A stretch of 21,617 nucleotides of DNA, from positions 1 to 21,617 of the IMG/VR virus record IMGVR_UViG_3300035190_000146. One strand, given 5' to 3'. The DNA comes from a virus. The notes beneath the pieces were generated by a model that saw only the letters and a list, made by a program, of their open reading frames with translations, had not been told where the DNA came from and ran no database searches. Positions 1-6,698 of this stretch are shown piece by piece; the stretch's first letter is position 1; each line of letters opens with the position of its first letter. Made by a program: the position numbers and the translations under genes.

Positions 1-132
1 TTCCAGGCACTGGCTCTGGTGCCATCATTGAAACTATAAGTAACATTATAAGTAATCAAAATACGCTGACAGCGGATTTTCTTGCAGGTCTACCCAGTGG
101 ACTTGACGCTAATGGACTAGCTGCTGGCAGAT
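1..132. repeat. Left copy of terminal overlap (circular assembly join)
   Basis: The stretch matches bases 21486-21617 over 132 positions with one difference: G at 127 versus C at 21612. It lies inside the tape measure coding sequence and keeps frame. This is what an assembler leaves when it walks past the start of a circular or circularly permuted molecule. The mismatch changes a Gly codon (GGC) to Ala (GCC). Confidence 0.93.
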
Positions 133-425
133 ACGAATTACAAGCCAGAACGATAACTGCTCAAAATCAATTAACTAATTATTTATCAGGAGCGCGTTAT
201 CAAGGTATGGCCAACGAAATCACTTCTCAAAATACTTTGACAAACCAATTAGCGGCAGACAGATACACCGCAATGCAAGGTTTCTATACAGGCAGAAACG
301 AGCCAGTGGTTGTAAATGTAAACGTACAAGGATCAGTGGTTGCTCAGAACGACCTAGTAGCGGCTGTCACCGATGCCGTTTACGCTACGCAACGTTCAGG
401 TAACAATCTACTGCTGGCAGAATAA
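1..425 (+). CDS. Tape measure protein, C-terminal part (gene cut by window edge)
   Basis: This is the end of the tape measure gene that begins at 20048. The first 132 bases repeat the window's last 132, and the reading frame carries across that overlap (codons start at base 3), so no internal ATG should be taken as the gene start. Joined, the protein would be about 620 residues. The tail end carries a 22-residue repeat: RY pairs are encoded at 129, 195 and 261, and QN-x-LT motifs precede them. This suggests a helical rod near the tail tip. The stop TAA overlaps the next ATG by one base (TAATG), implying translational coupling to the tail-tip gene. The protein sets siphovirus tail length and is threaded inside the tube. 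Confidence 0.88.
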   Translation, partial: PGTGSGAIIETISNIISNQNTLTADFLAGLPSGLDANGLAAGRYELQARTITAQNQLTNYLSGARYQGMANEITSQNTLTNQLAADRYTAMQGFYTGRNEPVVVNVNVQGSVVAQNDLVAAVTDAVYATQRSGNNLLLAE

Positions 426-1678
426 TGACAACAGGAGCTGTATTTAACTGCACCATTGATTTTAGCAACGGTGCAAACTTTGACCCTAGCCTCGTATTGG
501 ACGATCCTTCTACACCGCTAGACCAGTCTGTTTTAGGTACTAGCGCTTCTGAAATCGTAGACGTAAGCCAATACGTACTTAGGGCAGCAGTCAGGCGCGC
601 GTACAACCGAACCTCAGATAGTTTTACCGCAGGTAATGCCGCAGTTCGTTTGGTAGATGAAACAGGACTATTTAATCCTGCAAACACCTCTAGTCCTCTG
701 TTTGGCAAAATATTACCGATGCGAAAGATTAGATTCATTGGCAAATATAATGGTGTGGAATATGCGCTGGGTTCTATGTATGTACAGTCCTGGAAGTACC
801 AAAGTCCCACAGGTTTTGATCCTGCCTATGTAGACCTTAACTGCGTCGATGGTTTTCAGCTTCTTAATTTAGCTAGTATTAGTACCGTTACAGGCGGAAC
901 GGCTGGACAAACAACGGCTGAACGTATAACCAGCATATTGGACGAGGCCGAATGGCCTGGGGGAATGAGATCTATTTCCACCACGGCCACGACGACCGTA
1001 CAAGCCGACACAGGGGCCACTAGAACGGCCCTGGCGGCCTGTCAGACGGTCGAATCGACCGACCTGGGGGCTTTCTATATGAACCAGCAGGGATACGCCA
1101 CGTTCCTAAGTAGAAACGACATTATTGCCGCCTCTGGGGCCACGGCCACGGTCTTCAGCGATACAGGCGCTGGAGGCACTATTAACTACCAAACTGTGTC
1201 CTTTGACCTTAGTGACTTTGGCCTAATCAACAGCTGCACGGTTACTAGAACAGGCGGTACGCCTCAGACGGTAAACAACGTCGACAGTATTGATATCTAC
1301 TTTAAACACAGCCGTAACAAAACCACAATTGCCCAGACCGATGCCGATGCATTAAACCAGGCGCTGATGATTGTAGCTAGTCGCCAAGAGGTAGGGGCGG
1401 ACCTACGAATGGAAGCGTTAACGTTGGATGCCTTTGATGGATCAAATAGCGCGCGAGTCATTGCTGCTTTAGACCTGGATGTCTTTGATCCCATAGAAGT
1501 TATACAAACATTACAGGGAGGCACGGTCACAAGTGACACGGTAATCACTGGCGTGGCCTACGACATAACCCCTAATTCATTTCAGACTACGTTCACAACC
1601 GCGCAACCGTTCGCAAGTGGGTTCGTGCTAGACTCTCTAGTAGATGGCCTACTGGATGAGGACTCGCTCGCTTACTAA
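425..1678 (+). CDS. Minor tail / tail-tip (baseplate hub-like) protein
   Basis: A 417-residue protein directly after the tape measure, where siphoviruses encode the distal tail and tail-associated proteins. The N-terminal part (about residues 45-140) has the alternating strands and the VRLVDETGLFNPANTSSPLF segment that I associate with actinophage minor tail proteins. The middle carries an AERITSILDEAEWPGG segment, also typical of that group. There is no recognisable enzymatic motif. The start overlaps the previous stop by one base and lacks a clear ribosome binding site, so re-initiation is likely. Bases 940-1300 are visibly richer in GC and in GGCC than the flanks, hinting at a recombined segment. 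The tail-tip role rests mainly on position. Confidence 0.75.
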   Translation: MTTGAVFNCTIDFSNGANFDPSLVLDDPSTPLDQSVLGTSASEIVDVSQYVLRAAVRRAYNRTSDSFTAGNAAVRLVDETGLFNPANTSSPLFGKILPMRKIRFIGKYNGVEYALGSMYVQSWKYQSPTGFDPAYVDLNCVDGFQLLNLASISTVTGGTAGQTTAERITSILDEAEWPGGMRSISTTATTTVQADTGATRTALAACQTVESTDLGAFYMNQQGYATFLSRNDIIAASGATATVFSDTGAGGTINYQTVSFDLSDFGLINSCTVTRTGGTPQTVNNVDSIDIYFKHSRNKTTIAQTDADALNQALMIVASRQEVGADLRMEALTLDAFDGSNSARVIAALDLDVFDPIEVIQTLQGGTVTSDTVITGVAYDITPNSFQTTFTTAQPFASGFVLDSLVDGLLDEDSLAY

Positions 1679-1688
1679 GGAGATATAA

Positions 1689-2297
1689 ATGGCTGCAGGT
1701 TTAGGATTTAAGAATTTTCAGACAGGTGAGGTACTGACCTCCGCGGACGTAAATGGCTATTTAATGCAAGGCGTCTTAGTTTTTGCTAGTGAAACTGCTA
1801 GAGATGCTGCTATAACATCACCGCAAGAGGGACAGTTCGCATACACAAAAGATAATAATAGTCTATGGTATTACACAGGTAGTGCGTGGGCAGCAAGTGG
1901 CGCAACAGGTGATATAGAGGGCATTACTACAGGCACAGACTCAGGGCTATCAGGCGGCGTTACCAGCGGTACAGCTGTACTTAGGTTAAAACTAGAGTTG
2001 GATGCAGAAACAGGCACTACTTATACTTTAGTAGCAGGCAACCTTAATCAGCTAGTGACACTTAATAACGCAAGCCCTATTACTTTAACTGTACCGCCTA
2101 GCGTTTTTAGCGCGGGTGATGTAATAAACATAGCGCAAATCGGAGCAGGCCAAGTAACACTAGCGCAAGGCGCAGGTGTAACAATAACTAGCACAGGTGC
2201 AACCTCTAGCGCACCTAAACTACGCGCGCAACGAAGCGCAGCTAGCATTATTTGTACAGCATCAAATACGTTTTTAGTCGTTGGAGATATAGCGTAA
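1689..2297 (+). CDS. Tail fibre / minor tail protein
   Basis: A 202-residue protein with a strong ribosome binding site (AAGGAGAT, 1677-1684) seven bases after the upstream stop. Its N-terminus, with FQTGEVLTSADVNGYLMQGV then a WYYTGSAWAAS segment, matches a module common at the start of actinophage tail proteins. The remainder is Thr/Ser/Gly-rich and predicted beta-structured (TYTLVAGNLNQLVTLNNA, NIAQIGAGQVTLAQGAG), as in a trimeric fibre or a small adhesin knob. Its position between the tail tip and glycine-rich fibre genes supports a receptor-binding or tail-decorating role. The stop is shared with the next start (TAATG at 2295-2299). The receptor cannot be read from the sequence. Confidence 0.7.
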   Translation: MAAGLGFKNFQTGEVLTSADVNGYLMQGVLVFASETARDAAITSPQEGQFAYTKDNNSLWYYTGSAWAASGATGDIEGITTGTDSGLSGGVTSGTAVLRLKLELDAETGTTYTLVAGNLNQLVTLNNASPITLTVPPSVFSAGDVINIAQIGAGQVTLAQGAGVTITSTGATSSAPKLRAQRSAASIICTASNTFLVVGDIA

Positions 2298-3157
2298 TGA
2301 GTTTATTGGGCATTATTGCTTCGGCTAGACTCAAAAAACCAATAGTTACAGGCGGCACTTTGACTTCCGATGCGACTTTTTTTTATCGAACTTTTACAGC
2401 CAATGGCAATTTAGATATATCTAACGCAAGTTTGACAGCCGATATTTTTGTCGTCGCAGGCGGTGGTGGTACAGGACGCGGAGGCGGCGGCGCAGGTGGC
2501 TATGTTTACAACACAGATGTGTCATTGGCTAGTGGAATTAACTACACAGTAACTGTTGGAGCAGGCGGCGCAGCAGGAACACACAATGTATCAAATGGTG
2601 TAAACGGCAATAATTCAAATGTTACAGGCGGTTCGCTCAATTTAACTGCAGCCGTTGGCGGTGGTGGTGGCGCTGGTCCTTCTGCTGGCTCTGGCTCTTC
2701 TGGCGGTTCTGGCGGTGGGGGAACTTGGGCAAATGGTACAGGTGGCGCTAGGACAGTTGGCCAGGGAAATGTTGGTGGAAACGCTGGCGCAGCATCAGGT
2801 GCTTATGGTGCAGGCGGTGGTGGTGGCGCAACAGTTGCTGGCGGAGCAGGAGTAACAAGTAACCCTGGCGGCGGCGCAGGTGGTAATGGAATTTCAACTT
2901 ATTCAAGTTTTGGTTCAGCAACTAGCACAGGCCAAAATGTAAGCGGCACATACTGGTATGCAGGTGGTGGTGGTGGTGGTGCAGACACAGGACCTGGCGC
3001 TGGCGGCAATGGTGGCGGTGGTGCAGGTGTTGCATTATCAAGCCCTAACGCTGGAACAGCCAACACAGGCGGTGGCGCTGGCGGTAATAACAATGCAACT
3101 GGAGCAGCAGGCGGTTCAGGTGTAATTATTGTTCGTTACTTGAAAACGGCGGTGTAA
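2297..3157 (+). CDS. Glycine-rich tail fibre protein
   Basis: A 286-residue protein. I place the start at the ATG overlapping the previous stop (TAATG); an in-frame ATG 45 bases upstream sits inside the previous gene and is less likely. After a short N-terminus (MSLLGIIASARLKK) and a beta-rich stretch (FVVAGGGG) the protein becomes runs of Gly with Ala, Asn and Ser, ending in GVIIVRYLKTAV. That architecture, with VVAGGGGG near the front and VIIVRY at the end, is the glycine-rich domain found in phage tail fibres and bacterial adhesins, where polyglycine-II helices can form the receptor-binding tip. The DNA is a tract of imperfect GGTGG/GGCGG repeats, so recombination or slippage between repeats is plausible. 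Confidence 0.8.
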   Translation: MSLLGIIASARLKKPIVTGGTLTSDATFFYRTFTANGNLDISNASLTADIFVVAGGGGTGRGGGGAGGYVYNTDVSLASGINYTVTVGAGGAAGTHNVSNGVNGNNSNVTGGSLNLTAAVGGGGGAGPSAGSGSSGGSGGGGTWANGTGGARTVGQGNVGGNAGAASGAYGAGGGGGATVAGGAGVTSNPGGGAGGNGISTYSSFGSATSTGQNVSGTYWYAGGGGGGADTGPGAGGNGGGGAGVALSSPNAGTANTGGGAGGNNNATGAAGGSGVIIVRYLKTAV

Positions 3158-3159
3158 AA

Positions 3160-3504
3160 ATGGCGCATTGGGCAGAAATAGATAACGATAATAAAGTAAT
3201 TAGAGTTTTAGTTGGCGATAACAATGACCCTGCTGGCGATGAAGGTTATCAATGGCTAATAGATAATCTAGGTGGCACTTGGATACAGACTTCATACAAT
3301 AACAATATCCGCAAGCAATATGCAGGTATTGGTTATAGTTATGATCCTGTGGCAGATGTATTCATAACGCCACAGCCTTTTCCATCTTGGTCGCTAGATG
3401 CTGACCATAACTGGCAAGCGCCGACACCAATGCCCACACAAGGCAGATGGTATTGGGATGAAGCAACCCTTAGCTGGGTTGAGGCTAAACTTTTAGCTGA
3501 GTAG
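3160..3504 (+). CDS. Aquatic-phage conserved protein, probably tail-associated
   Basis: A 114-residue protein of a family I know mainly from marine and freshwater phages. It shows the hallmarks in order: N-terminal MAHWAEIDNDNKVIRVLVGD, a WIQTSYN motif at about residues 46-52, RKQYAGIGYSYDPVADVFI, PSWSLD, and a C-terminal W-rich WYWDEATLSWVE. No enzymatic activity is known to me. It usually sits with tail fibre genes, as here, so a structural, tail-tip or chaperone role is inferred. It starts two bases after the glycine-rich fibre gene and has no strong Shine-Dalgarno, consistent with coupling. Confidence 0.65.
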   Translation: MAHWAEIDNDNKVIRVLVGDNNDPAGDEGYQWLIDNLGGTWIQTSYNNNIRKQYAGIGYSYDPVADVFITPQPFPSWSLDADHNWQAPTPMPTQGRWYWDEATLSWVEAKLLAE

Positions 3505-3509
3505 CACAA

Positions 3510-3543
3510 TTCCTCAAGAGTATGACAGAACTTTCTTGAGGAA
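3510..3543 (+). promoter_or_regulatory. Hairpin burying the ribosome binding site of the endolysin gene
   Basis: A perfect 10-bp stem, TTCCTCAAGA (3510-3519) with TCTTGAGGAA (3534-3543), and a 14-base loop. The right arm contains GAGGAA, the only Shine-Dalgarno-like sequence before the endolysin start at 3557. The left arm begins six bases after the upstream stop, so a terminating ribosome would open it. There is no T-run, so a terminator is less likely than a translational switch. The function is inferred. Confidence 0.5.
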
Positions 3544-3556
3544 GTAATATGCTTGT

Positions 3557-4096
3557 ATGGAAAAGAGCGCAAACGGCTGGCCAGCCTCAGCCGATCCTGA
3601 AGCGATTGTTATTATCCGCAAGCGCGTTCCAGGCACTGATTTAAAACTTCGCATTGCCGAGCCTGTAGCGCCGTTGCTTATAGCATTCGCCGCCGACTTC
3701 CACCGCCTAGTTGAACCTTTAGATGAGGGTCAGTTAGACGACTGGGGCTATTGCTATCGCAAAATTCGTGGAACCCAGACCGTCATTTCCAATCACGCTA
3801 GTGGCACGGCCATTGATCTAAACGCTACAAAGCATCCACTAGGGGCCGTTGATACCTTTAACAAAGAGCAAGACAAAACCATACGAAGGCTCTGTCGTAA
3901 GTATGGTTTAAAGTGGGGCGGCGACTACAGATATCGCAAGGATGAAATGCACTTTGAGATAGCATTAAACTCCGCACAAGTAGCTACATTGATTTCTGCA
4001 TTAGGTTTGGAGAAAACTGATGACAACCGCAAAACAGAAGAAGCAAATCAAGACGGCGCAGCAGGTGGCGGCTTCTTGGGGCCGCGCAGCACTTAG
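3557..4096 (+). CDS. Endolysin, M15-family peptidase (D-Ala-D-Ala carboxypeptidase / endopeptidase type)
   Basis: A 179-residue peptidoglycan peptidase. The zinc site is visible: SNHASGTAID at 78-87 supplies His80 and Asp87, and DEMHFE at 129-134 supplies His132. RKRVPGTDLKLRI, DDWGYCYRKIRG and LKWGGDYRYRKDEMHFE follow the pattern of the M15 endolysins of actinophages. It would cut peptide stems or cross-bridges of the host wall. No signal peptide is seen, so release relies on the holin that follows. The ATG at 3557 is the first possible start because TAA at 3545 is in frame. Its Shine-Dalgarno is 15 bases away and sits in a hairpin, suggesting restrained translation. The 3' end overlaps the holin gene by 77 bases. 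Confidence 0.88.
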   Translation: MEKSANGWPASADPEAIVIIRKRVPGTDLKLRIAEPVAPLLIAFAADFHRLVEPLDEGQLDDWGYCYRKIRGTQTVISNHASGTAIDLNATKHPLGAVDTFNKEQDKTIRRLCRKYGLKWGGDYRYRKDEMHFEIALNSAQVATLISALGLEKTDDNRKTEEANQDGAAGGGFLGPRST

Positions 4097-4226
4097 CGCC
4101 GCCATTGCTTATTACCTCGCCACTGGTGATGTAACAATTAAGGGTTTAACAAGCGCAGCTCTAGCAGCAGTGCTTCCACCACTATTGCGTTATGTAAATC
4201 CTAAGGATCAATTGGGACGTGGATAG
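4020..4226 (+). CDS. Holin (two transmembrane segments)
   Basis: A 68-residue membrane protein that would form the pore releasing the M15 endolysin. The basic N-terminus (MTTAKQKKQIKTAQQ) is followed by hydrophobic helices at about 22-36 and 43-57, joined by a short polar turn (ATGDVTIKG). The C-terminus RYVNPKDQLGRG matches the NPKD...GRG ending I know from actinophage holins. The ribosome binding site GGAG is 7 bases upstream of the ATG. The unusually long 77-base overlap with the endolysin gene uses the endolysin's poorly conserved tail. The downstream gene starts with GTG inside the last codons. Confidence 0.78.
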   Translation: MTTAKQKKQIKTAQQVAASWGRAALSAAIAYYLATGDVTIKGLTSAALAAVLPPLLRYVNPKDQLGRG

Positions 4227-4476
4227 TCTTTTCATACAGTTGGGCGTTATAGCAGCTGCCACGATATCTGGGGTGGCTGCTATATTTGCTGCGCGTGCTG
4301 AAAAAAACAGCCGTCCAGTTTCAAACGGTTTTGCTGAGGAGGTGCTAACAGATTTAAGAGAATTAAGAAAGATGTTATTCCAACATTTAAAAGAACACGA
4401 TAAAGAGGGACAAAATGAAAAGTGTTTACATTGTACCAACAAGAGGACGACCAGAAAACGCGTCAAGGCTTCTTAA
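4219..4476 (+). CDS. Small single-pass membrane protein of the lysis cassette
   Basis: An 85-residue protein starting with GTG, overlapping the holin stop by eight bases. One hydrophobic helix spans about residues 4-26 (FIQLGVIAAATISGVAAIFAA). A charged helical domain follows with heptad-like leucines (EEVLTDLRELRKMLFQHLKEHD). The layout, with the membrane anchor first and a short coiled coil after, recurs beside actinophage holins, so a holin partner, antiholin or spanin-like accessory is plausible. The role is not shown by the sequence. The last 62 bases overlap the glycosyltransferase start, and its C-terminus (CLHCTNKRTTRKR) may only reflect that overlap. Confidence 0.65.
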   Translation: MDSLFIQLGVIAAATISGVAAIFAARAEKNSRPVSNGFAEEVLTDLRELRKMLFQHLKEHDKEGQNEKCLHCTNKRTTRKRVKAS

Positions 4477-5095
4477 AGCTTGGAAAGATACTGACGCTCA
4501 ATCAGATTTATTCTTCGTCTGCGATATAGATGATCCGCGTATGCGCGATTATGAACAAATACCTGACATAGCCATCATTACAAACCTGCACACCTCTGGT
4601 GGAATGGCGCAGCCTTTAAATATGGCAGCAATGATTTTATTAAATGATGAGAAATACGACCGCTATCAGTACTTCGGATTTATGGGCGACGATCATTTGC
4701 CACGCACTAAGTATTGGGATTATTTATTAAAGCTAACAATTCCAGGGACAAAACAAGGCATCGCGTACGGCAATGATTTACTGCAACAAGGCAACCTGCC
4801 CACGGCCTGTTTAATGACGCGAGGCATAGTAGAAAAGCTCCGTGGAATGGTGCAGCCTGGGGCCAAGCATTTATACCTGGACAATTTCTGGTTGCAGCTT
4901 GGTAGGGATATAAACGGCCTTTACTACTCGCACGACATCGTAATCGAGCATCTACATCCTGTGGCTGCCAAAGCAACGATGGATGAGCATTACGCAAGGG
5001 TCAACGCGCCTGAATATTACGAACACGACAGAAAAATATTTGAGGCATTTATAGCAAGCGACACTTATAAAGAACTTGTTTTGGCCTTGTTATGA
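4415..5095 (+). CDS. GT-A fold glycosyltransferase (GT2-like)
   Basis: A 226-residue soluble protein. The N-terminus MKSVYIVPTRGRPENASRLL is the first strand and loop of GT-A glycosyltransferases. The metal-binding acidic motif appears as GDDH at 91-94, in the sequence FGFMGDDHLPRTKYWD, and YLDNFWLQLGRD at about 156-167 fits the acceptor-side acidic loop. It would transfer an activated sugar to a phage virion protein, a host surface polymer or DNA; the acceptor is unknown. A good ribosome binding site (AGAGGGACAAA) lies inside the previous gene. It overlaps the SDR epimerase gene by four bases (ATGA), so both probably act in the same sugar pathway. Confidence 0.75.
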   Translation: MKSVYIVPTRGRPENASRLLKAWKDTDAQSDLFFVCDIDDPRMRDYEQIPDIAIITNLHTSGGMAQPLNMAAMILLNDEKYDRYQYFGFMGDDHLPRTKYWDYLLKLTIPGTKQGIAYGNDLLQQGNLPTACLMTRGIVEKLRGMVQPGAKHLYLDNFWLQLGRDINGLYYSHDIVIEHLHPVAAKATMDEHYARVNAPEYYEHDRKIFEAFIASDTYKELVLALL

Positions 5096-5973
5096 AAATC
5101 TTAATTACAGGGTATCGAGGTTTTGTAGGACAACATTTTGTGCGCGCATTAGAAAGCCACACTTTAACTCTGGTAGATATAAAAGATGGAAATGATGCCA
5201 GGGACTTCTTTCGAGAAAATGATACGCACTATGATCTAGTAATACATCTGGCAGCGGTTGTAGGTGGTCGCCAAATGATAGAAGGCAATCCACTGGCTTT
5301 GGCCGTCGATTTAGCTATTGATGCTGAGATGGCTTCGTGGGCAATGCGTACAGTTCCAGGTCATATTCTGTACTTCTCAAGCAGCGCCGCGTATCCAATA
5401 GAGCTACAAACAGGAGCCTACAAACGAAGGCTGACAGAGAATGACATCAATTTAAAAGATATTCGTTTACCTGATATGACTTACGGTTGGGCAAAGCTGA
5501 CAGGTGAGATGCTTTGCGAGCATTTACGTCAAGAGGGTCTAACGGTCACGGTCTTGCGACCATTCAGTGGGTACGGTGCAGAGCAGGACCCTAGCTACCC
5601 ATTCAGGGCTTTCATCGACAGAGCCGTACGCCGAGAGGACCCTTTTACAATCTGGGGGTCGACCCTGACCGTGCGCGATTGGATTCATATAAGCGACATC
5701 GTTGCTATAAGCCTGGCAATGGCCCAGGACCGCCTATCCATCACGGCAAACCTGGCCACAGGTAGGGCCACGGCCTTTGCCGAACTAGCAACCCTGGTCA
5801 TTAAGGCTAGGGGTGGGGGCTACAAGCCCAGGATTGAGGTCAACGAGGGTGCGCCTAAAGGGGTCAATTACAGGGTAGGAAACCCTGCCTTCCTACGCAG
5901 CTTAGGCTTTGAGCCTAAAGTAACCCTTGAGGTTGGCGTGGCGCAGGCGCTTTCTGTCTGGACTCAGGCGTAA
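5092..5973 (+). CDS. NAD-dependent sugar epimerase/dehydratase (extended SDR)
   Basis: A 293-residue extended short-chain dehydrogenase/reductase acting on a nucleotide sugar. It has the Rossmann glycine motif GYRGFVG at 7-13, the HLAAVVGG strand end, the catalytic serine cluster SSSAAYP at 96-102, and the YGWAK dyad with Tyr131 and Lys135. The C-terminal RPFSGYG and VRDWIHISDIV motifs are typical of UDP-glucose 4-epimerase and GDP-fucose synthase relatives; I cannot choose the substrate. The length is close to, if slightly under, the usual 300-330. It is coupled to the glycosyltransferase before it. The 3' half (about 5530-5940) is visibly GC-richer than the 5' half, suggesting a mosaic origin. 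Confidence 0.85.
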   Translation: MKILITGYRGFVGQHFVRALESHTLTLVDIKDGNDARDFFRENDTHYDLVIHLAAVVGGRQMIEGNPLALAVDLAIDAEMASWAMRTVPGHILYFSSSAAYPIELQTGAYKRRLTENDINLKDIRLPDMTYGWAKLTGEMLCEHLRQEGLTVTVLRPFSGYGAEQDPSYPFRAFIDRAVRREDPFTIWGSTLTVRDWIHISDIVAISLAMAQDRLSITANLATGRATAFAELATLVIKARGGGYKPRIEVNEGAPKGVNYRVGNPAFLRSLGFEPKVTLEVGVAQALSVWTQA

Positions 5974-6008
5974 CCTTATGAAGCCTGAAAGCTCCTAACC
6001 CTTCAGGC
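5964..6008 (+). promoter_or_regulatory. Two mutually exclusive hairpins at the epimerase gene end
   Basis: TCAGGC (5964-5969) can pair with GCCTGA (5983-5988), or GCCTGAA (5983-5989) can pair with TTCAGGC (6002-6008). The first arm lies in the last codons of the epimerase, so a translating ribosome would favour the second hairpin. There is no T-run. It may be a weak attenuator or mRNA-stability element between the sugar and early DNA modules. Confidence 0.35.
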
Positions 6009-6020
6009 AAAGGGACAGCA

Positions 6021-6182
6021 ATGATTGAGTTCATACAGCAATACACGGATCTGTTTATATGGATCATCGGCGTAACTATTTTTACCTGTGGTTATTACGT
6101 CGGACATTATTACGGCCATCAACAGGGATTCGTTCGTGGCCGCGTAGCAGGACGCAAACATCCATCGATGAGAAATAGTTGA
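6021..6182 (+). CDS. Small membrane protein (53 residues)
   Basis: An ATG-started gene of 53 codons with ribosome binding site AAAGGGACAG six bases or so upstream. The protein has one hydrophobic helix at about 9-31 (YTDLFIWIIGVTIFTCGYYVG) followed by a glycine-, histidine- and arginine-rich tail (GFVRGRVAGRKHP). It fills the gap between the epimerase and the next gene almost exactly and ends six bases before it. Similar short anchor-plus-basic-tail proteins occur in actinophage early regions. Its role is unknown; membrane attachment is the only supported property. Confidence 0.65.
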   Translation: MIEFIQQYTDLFIWIIGVTIFTCGYYVGHYYGHQQGFVRGRVAGRKHPSMRNS

Positions 6183-6188
6183 TTTAAA

Positions 6189-6698
6189 ATGAACTTAAAA
6201 GAAATCGCTGCTGAGTTAGCAGCGTTAACGGTCATCAAAGACGCCGTATCGGAAGCAACAAATTACCTGCGCGAACTCGCAAAGGATGAGCTGACGGAAG
6301 TAGGCGCTGATATGACAAAAGCAGTCATCGACAATCAAGAGGTAGCGAAAATCACCCTTGTAAGCCGAGACGTAGCTTTCGTTATTAATAATGAAACTGC
6401 GTTCTTGCATTGGGTAGAGGAGAACTTCTCAACTGAAATAGAGCCAAAGGTACGTGATTCTTTTAGAAAAAGATTCACGGAAACCCTAGCAATGACGCCT
6501 GACAGTAAGATATTTAGCACCCTAAGCGGTGAGATATTGGAATTTATGTCGGTAGAAACGAAGGCTCCTTATGTATCGACTCGTTTTGCTCCAGAGGGCA
6601 GAGAGATCGTGCTTGAGGCAATGCGTGAGCATCGCCTAACAACCCTGCCCTGGCTAAATAGCTATGTGGAAAGCAAACGACGAACGGAGATTGAATAA
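6189..6698 (+). CDS. Conserved phage protein, partner of the annealing protein
   Basis: A 169-residue soluble protein I do not recognise by name. Residues 1-45 look helical (MNLKEIAAELAALTVIKDAV). A beta stretch follows (KITLVSRDVAFVINN), then FLHWVEENFSTEIEP, VRDSFRKRF, and a PYVSTRFAPEGREIVLEAM segment near the C-terminus. I associate this pattern with actinophage proteins encoded just before a single-strand annealing protein. Here the stop is shared with that gene's start (TAATG), so joint action in recombination is likely. There is no nuclease motif. A Gam-like inhibitor of host nucleases or an exonuclease co-factor are possibilities, not conclusions. The Shine-Dalgarno is weak. Confidence 0.6.
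   Translation: MNLKEIAAELAALTVIKDAVSEATNYLRELAKDELTEVGADMTKAVIDNQEVAKITLVSRDVAFVINNETAFLHWVEENFSTEIEPKVRDSFRKRFTETLAMTPDSKIFSTLSGEILEFMSVETKAPYVSTRFAPEGREIVLEAMREHRLTTLPWLNSYVESKRRTEIE

Noticed and set aside
1-132. True terminal direct repeat of a packaged genome
   Set aside because: It lies within one coding sequence and matches assembly wrap-around; nothing nearby looks like a packaging site.
2252-2296. Longer start for the glycine-rich fibre gene
   Set aside because: It would overlap the preceding gene by 46 bases, with no ribosome binding site, whereas ATG 2297 has the TAATG coupling used throughout.
3549-3644. 31-codon frame from an ATG ideally spaced from GAGG
   Set aside because: It overlaps the endolysin's conserved N-terminal region in another frame and shows no meaningful protein pattern. 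I keep it only as a comment on weak endolysin initiation.
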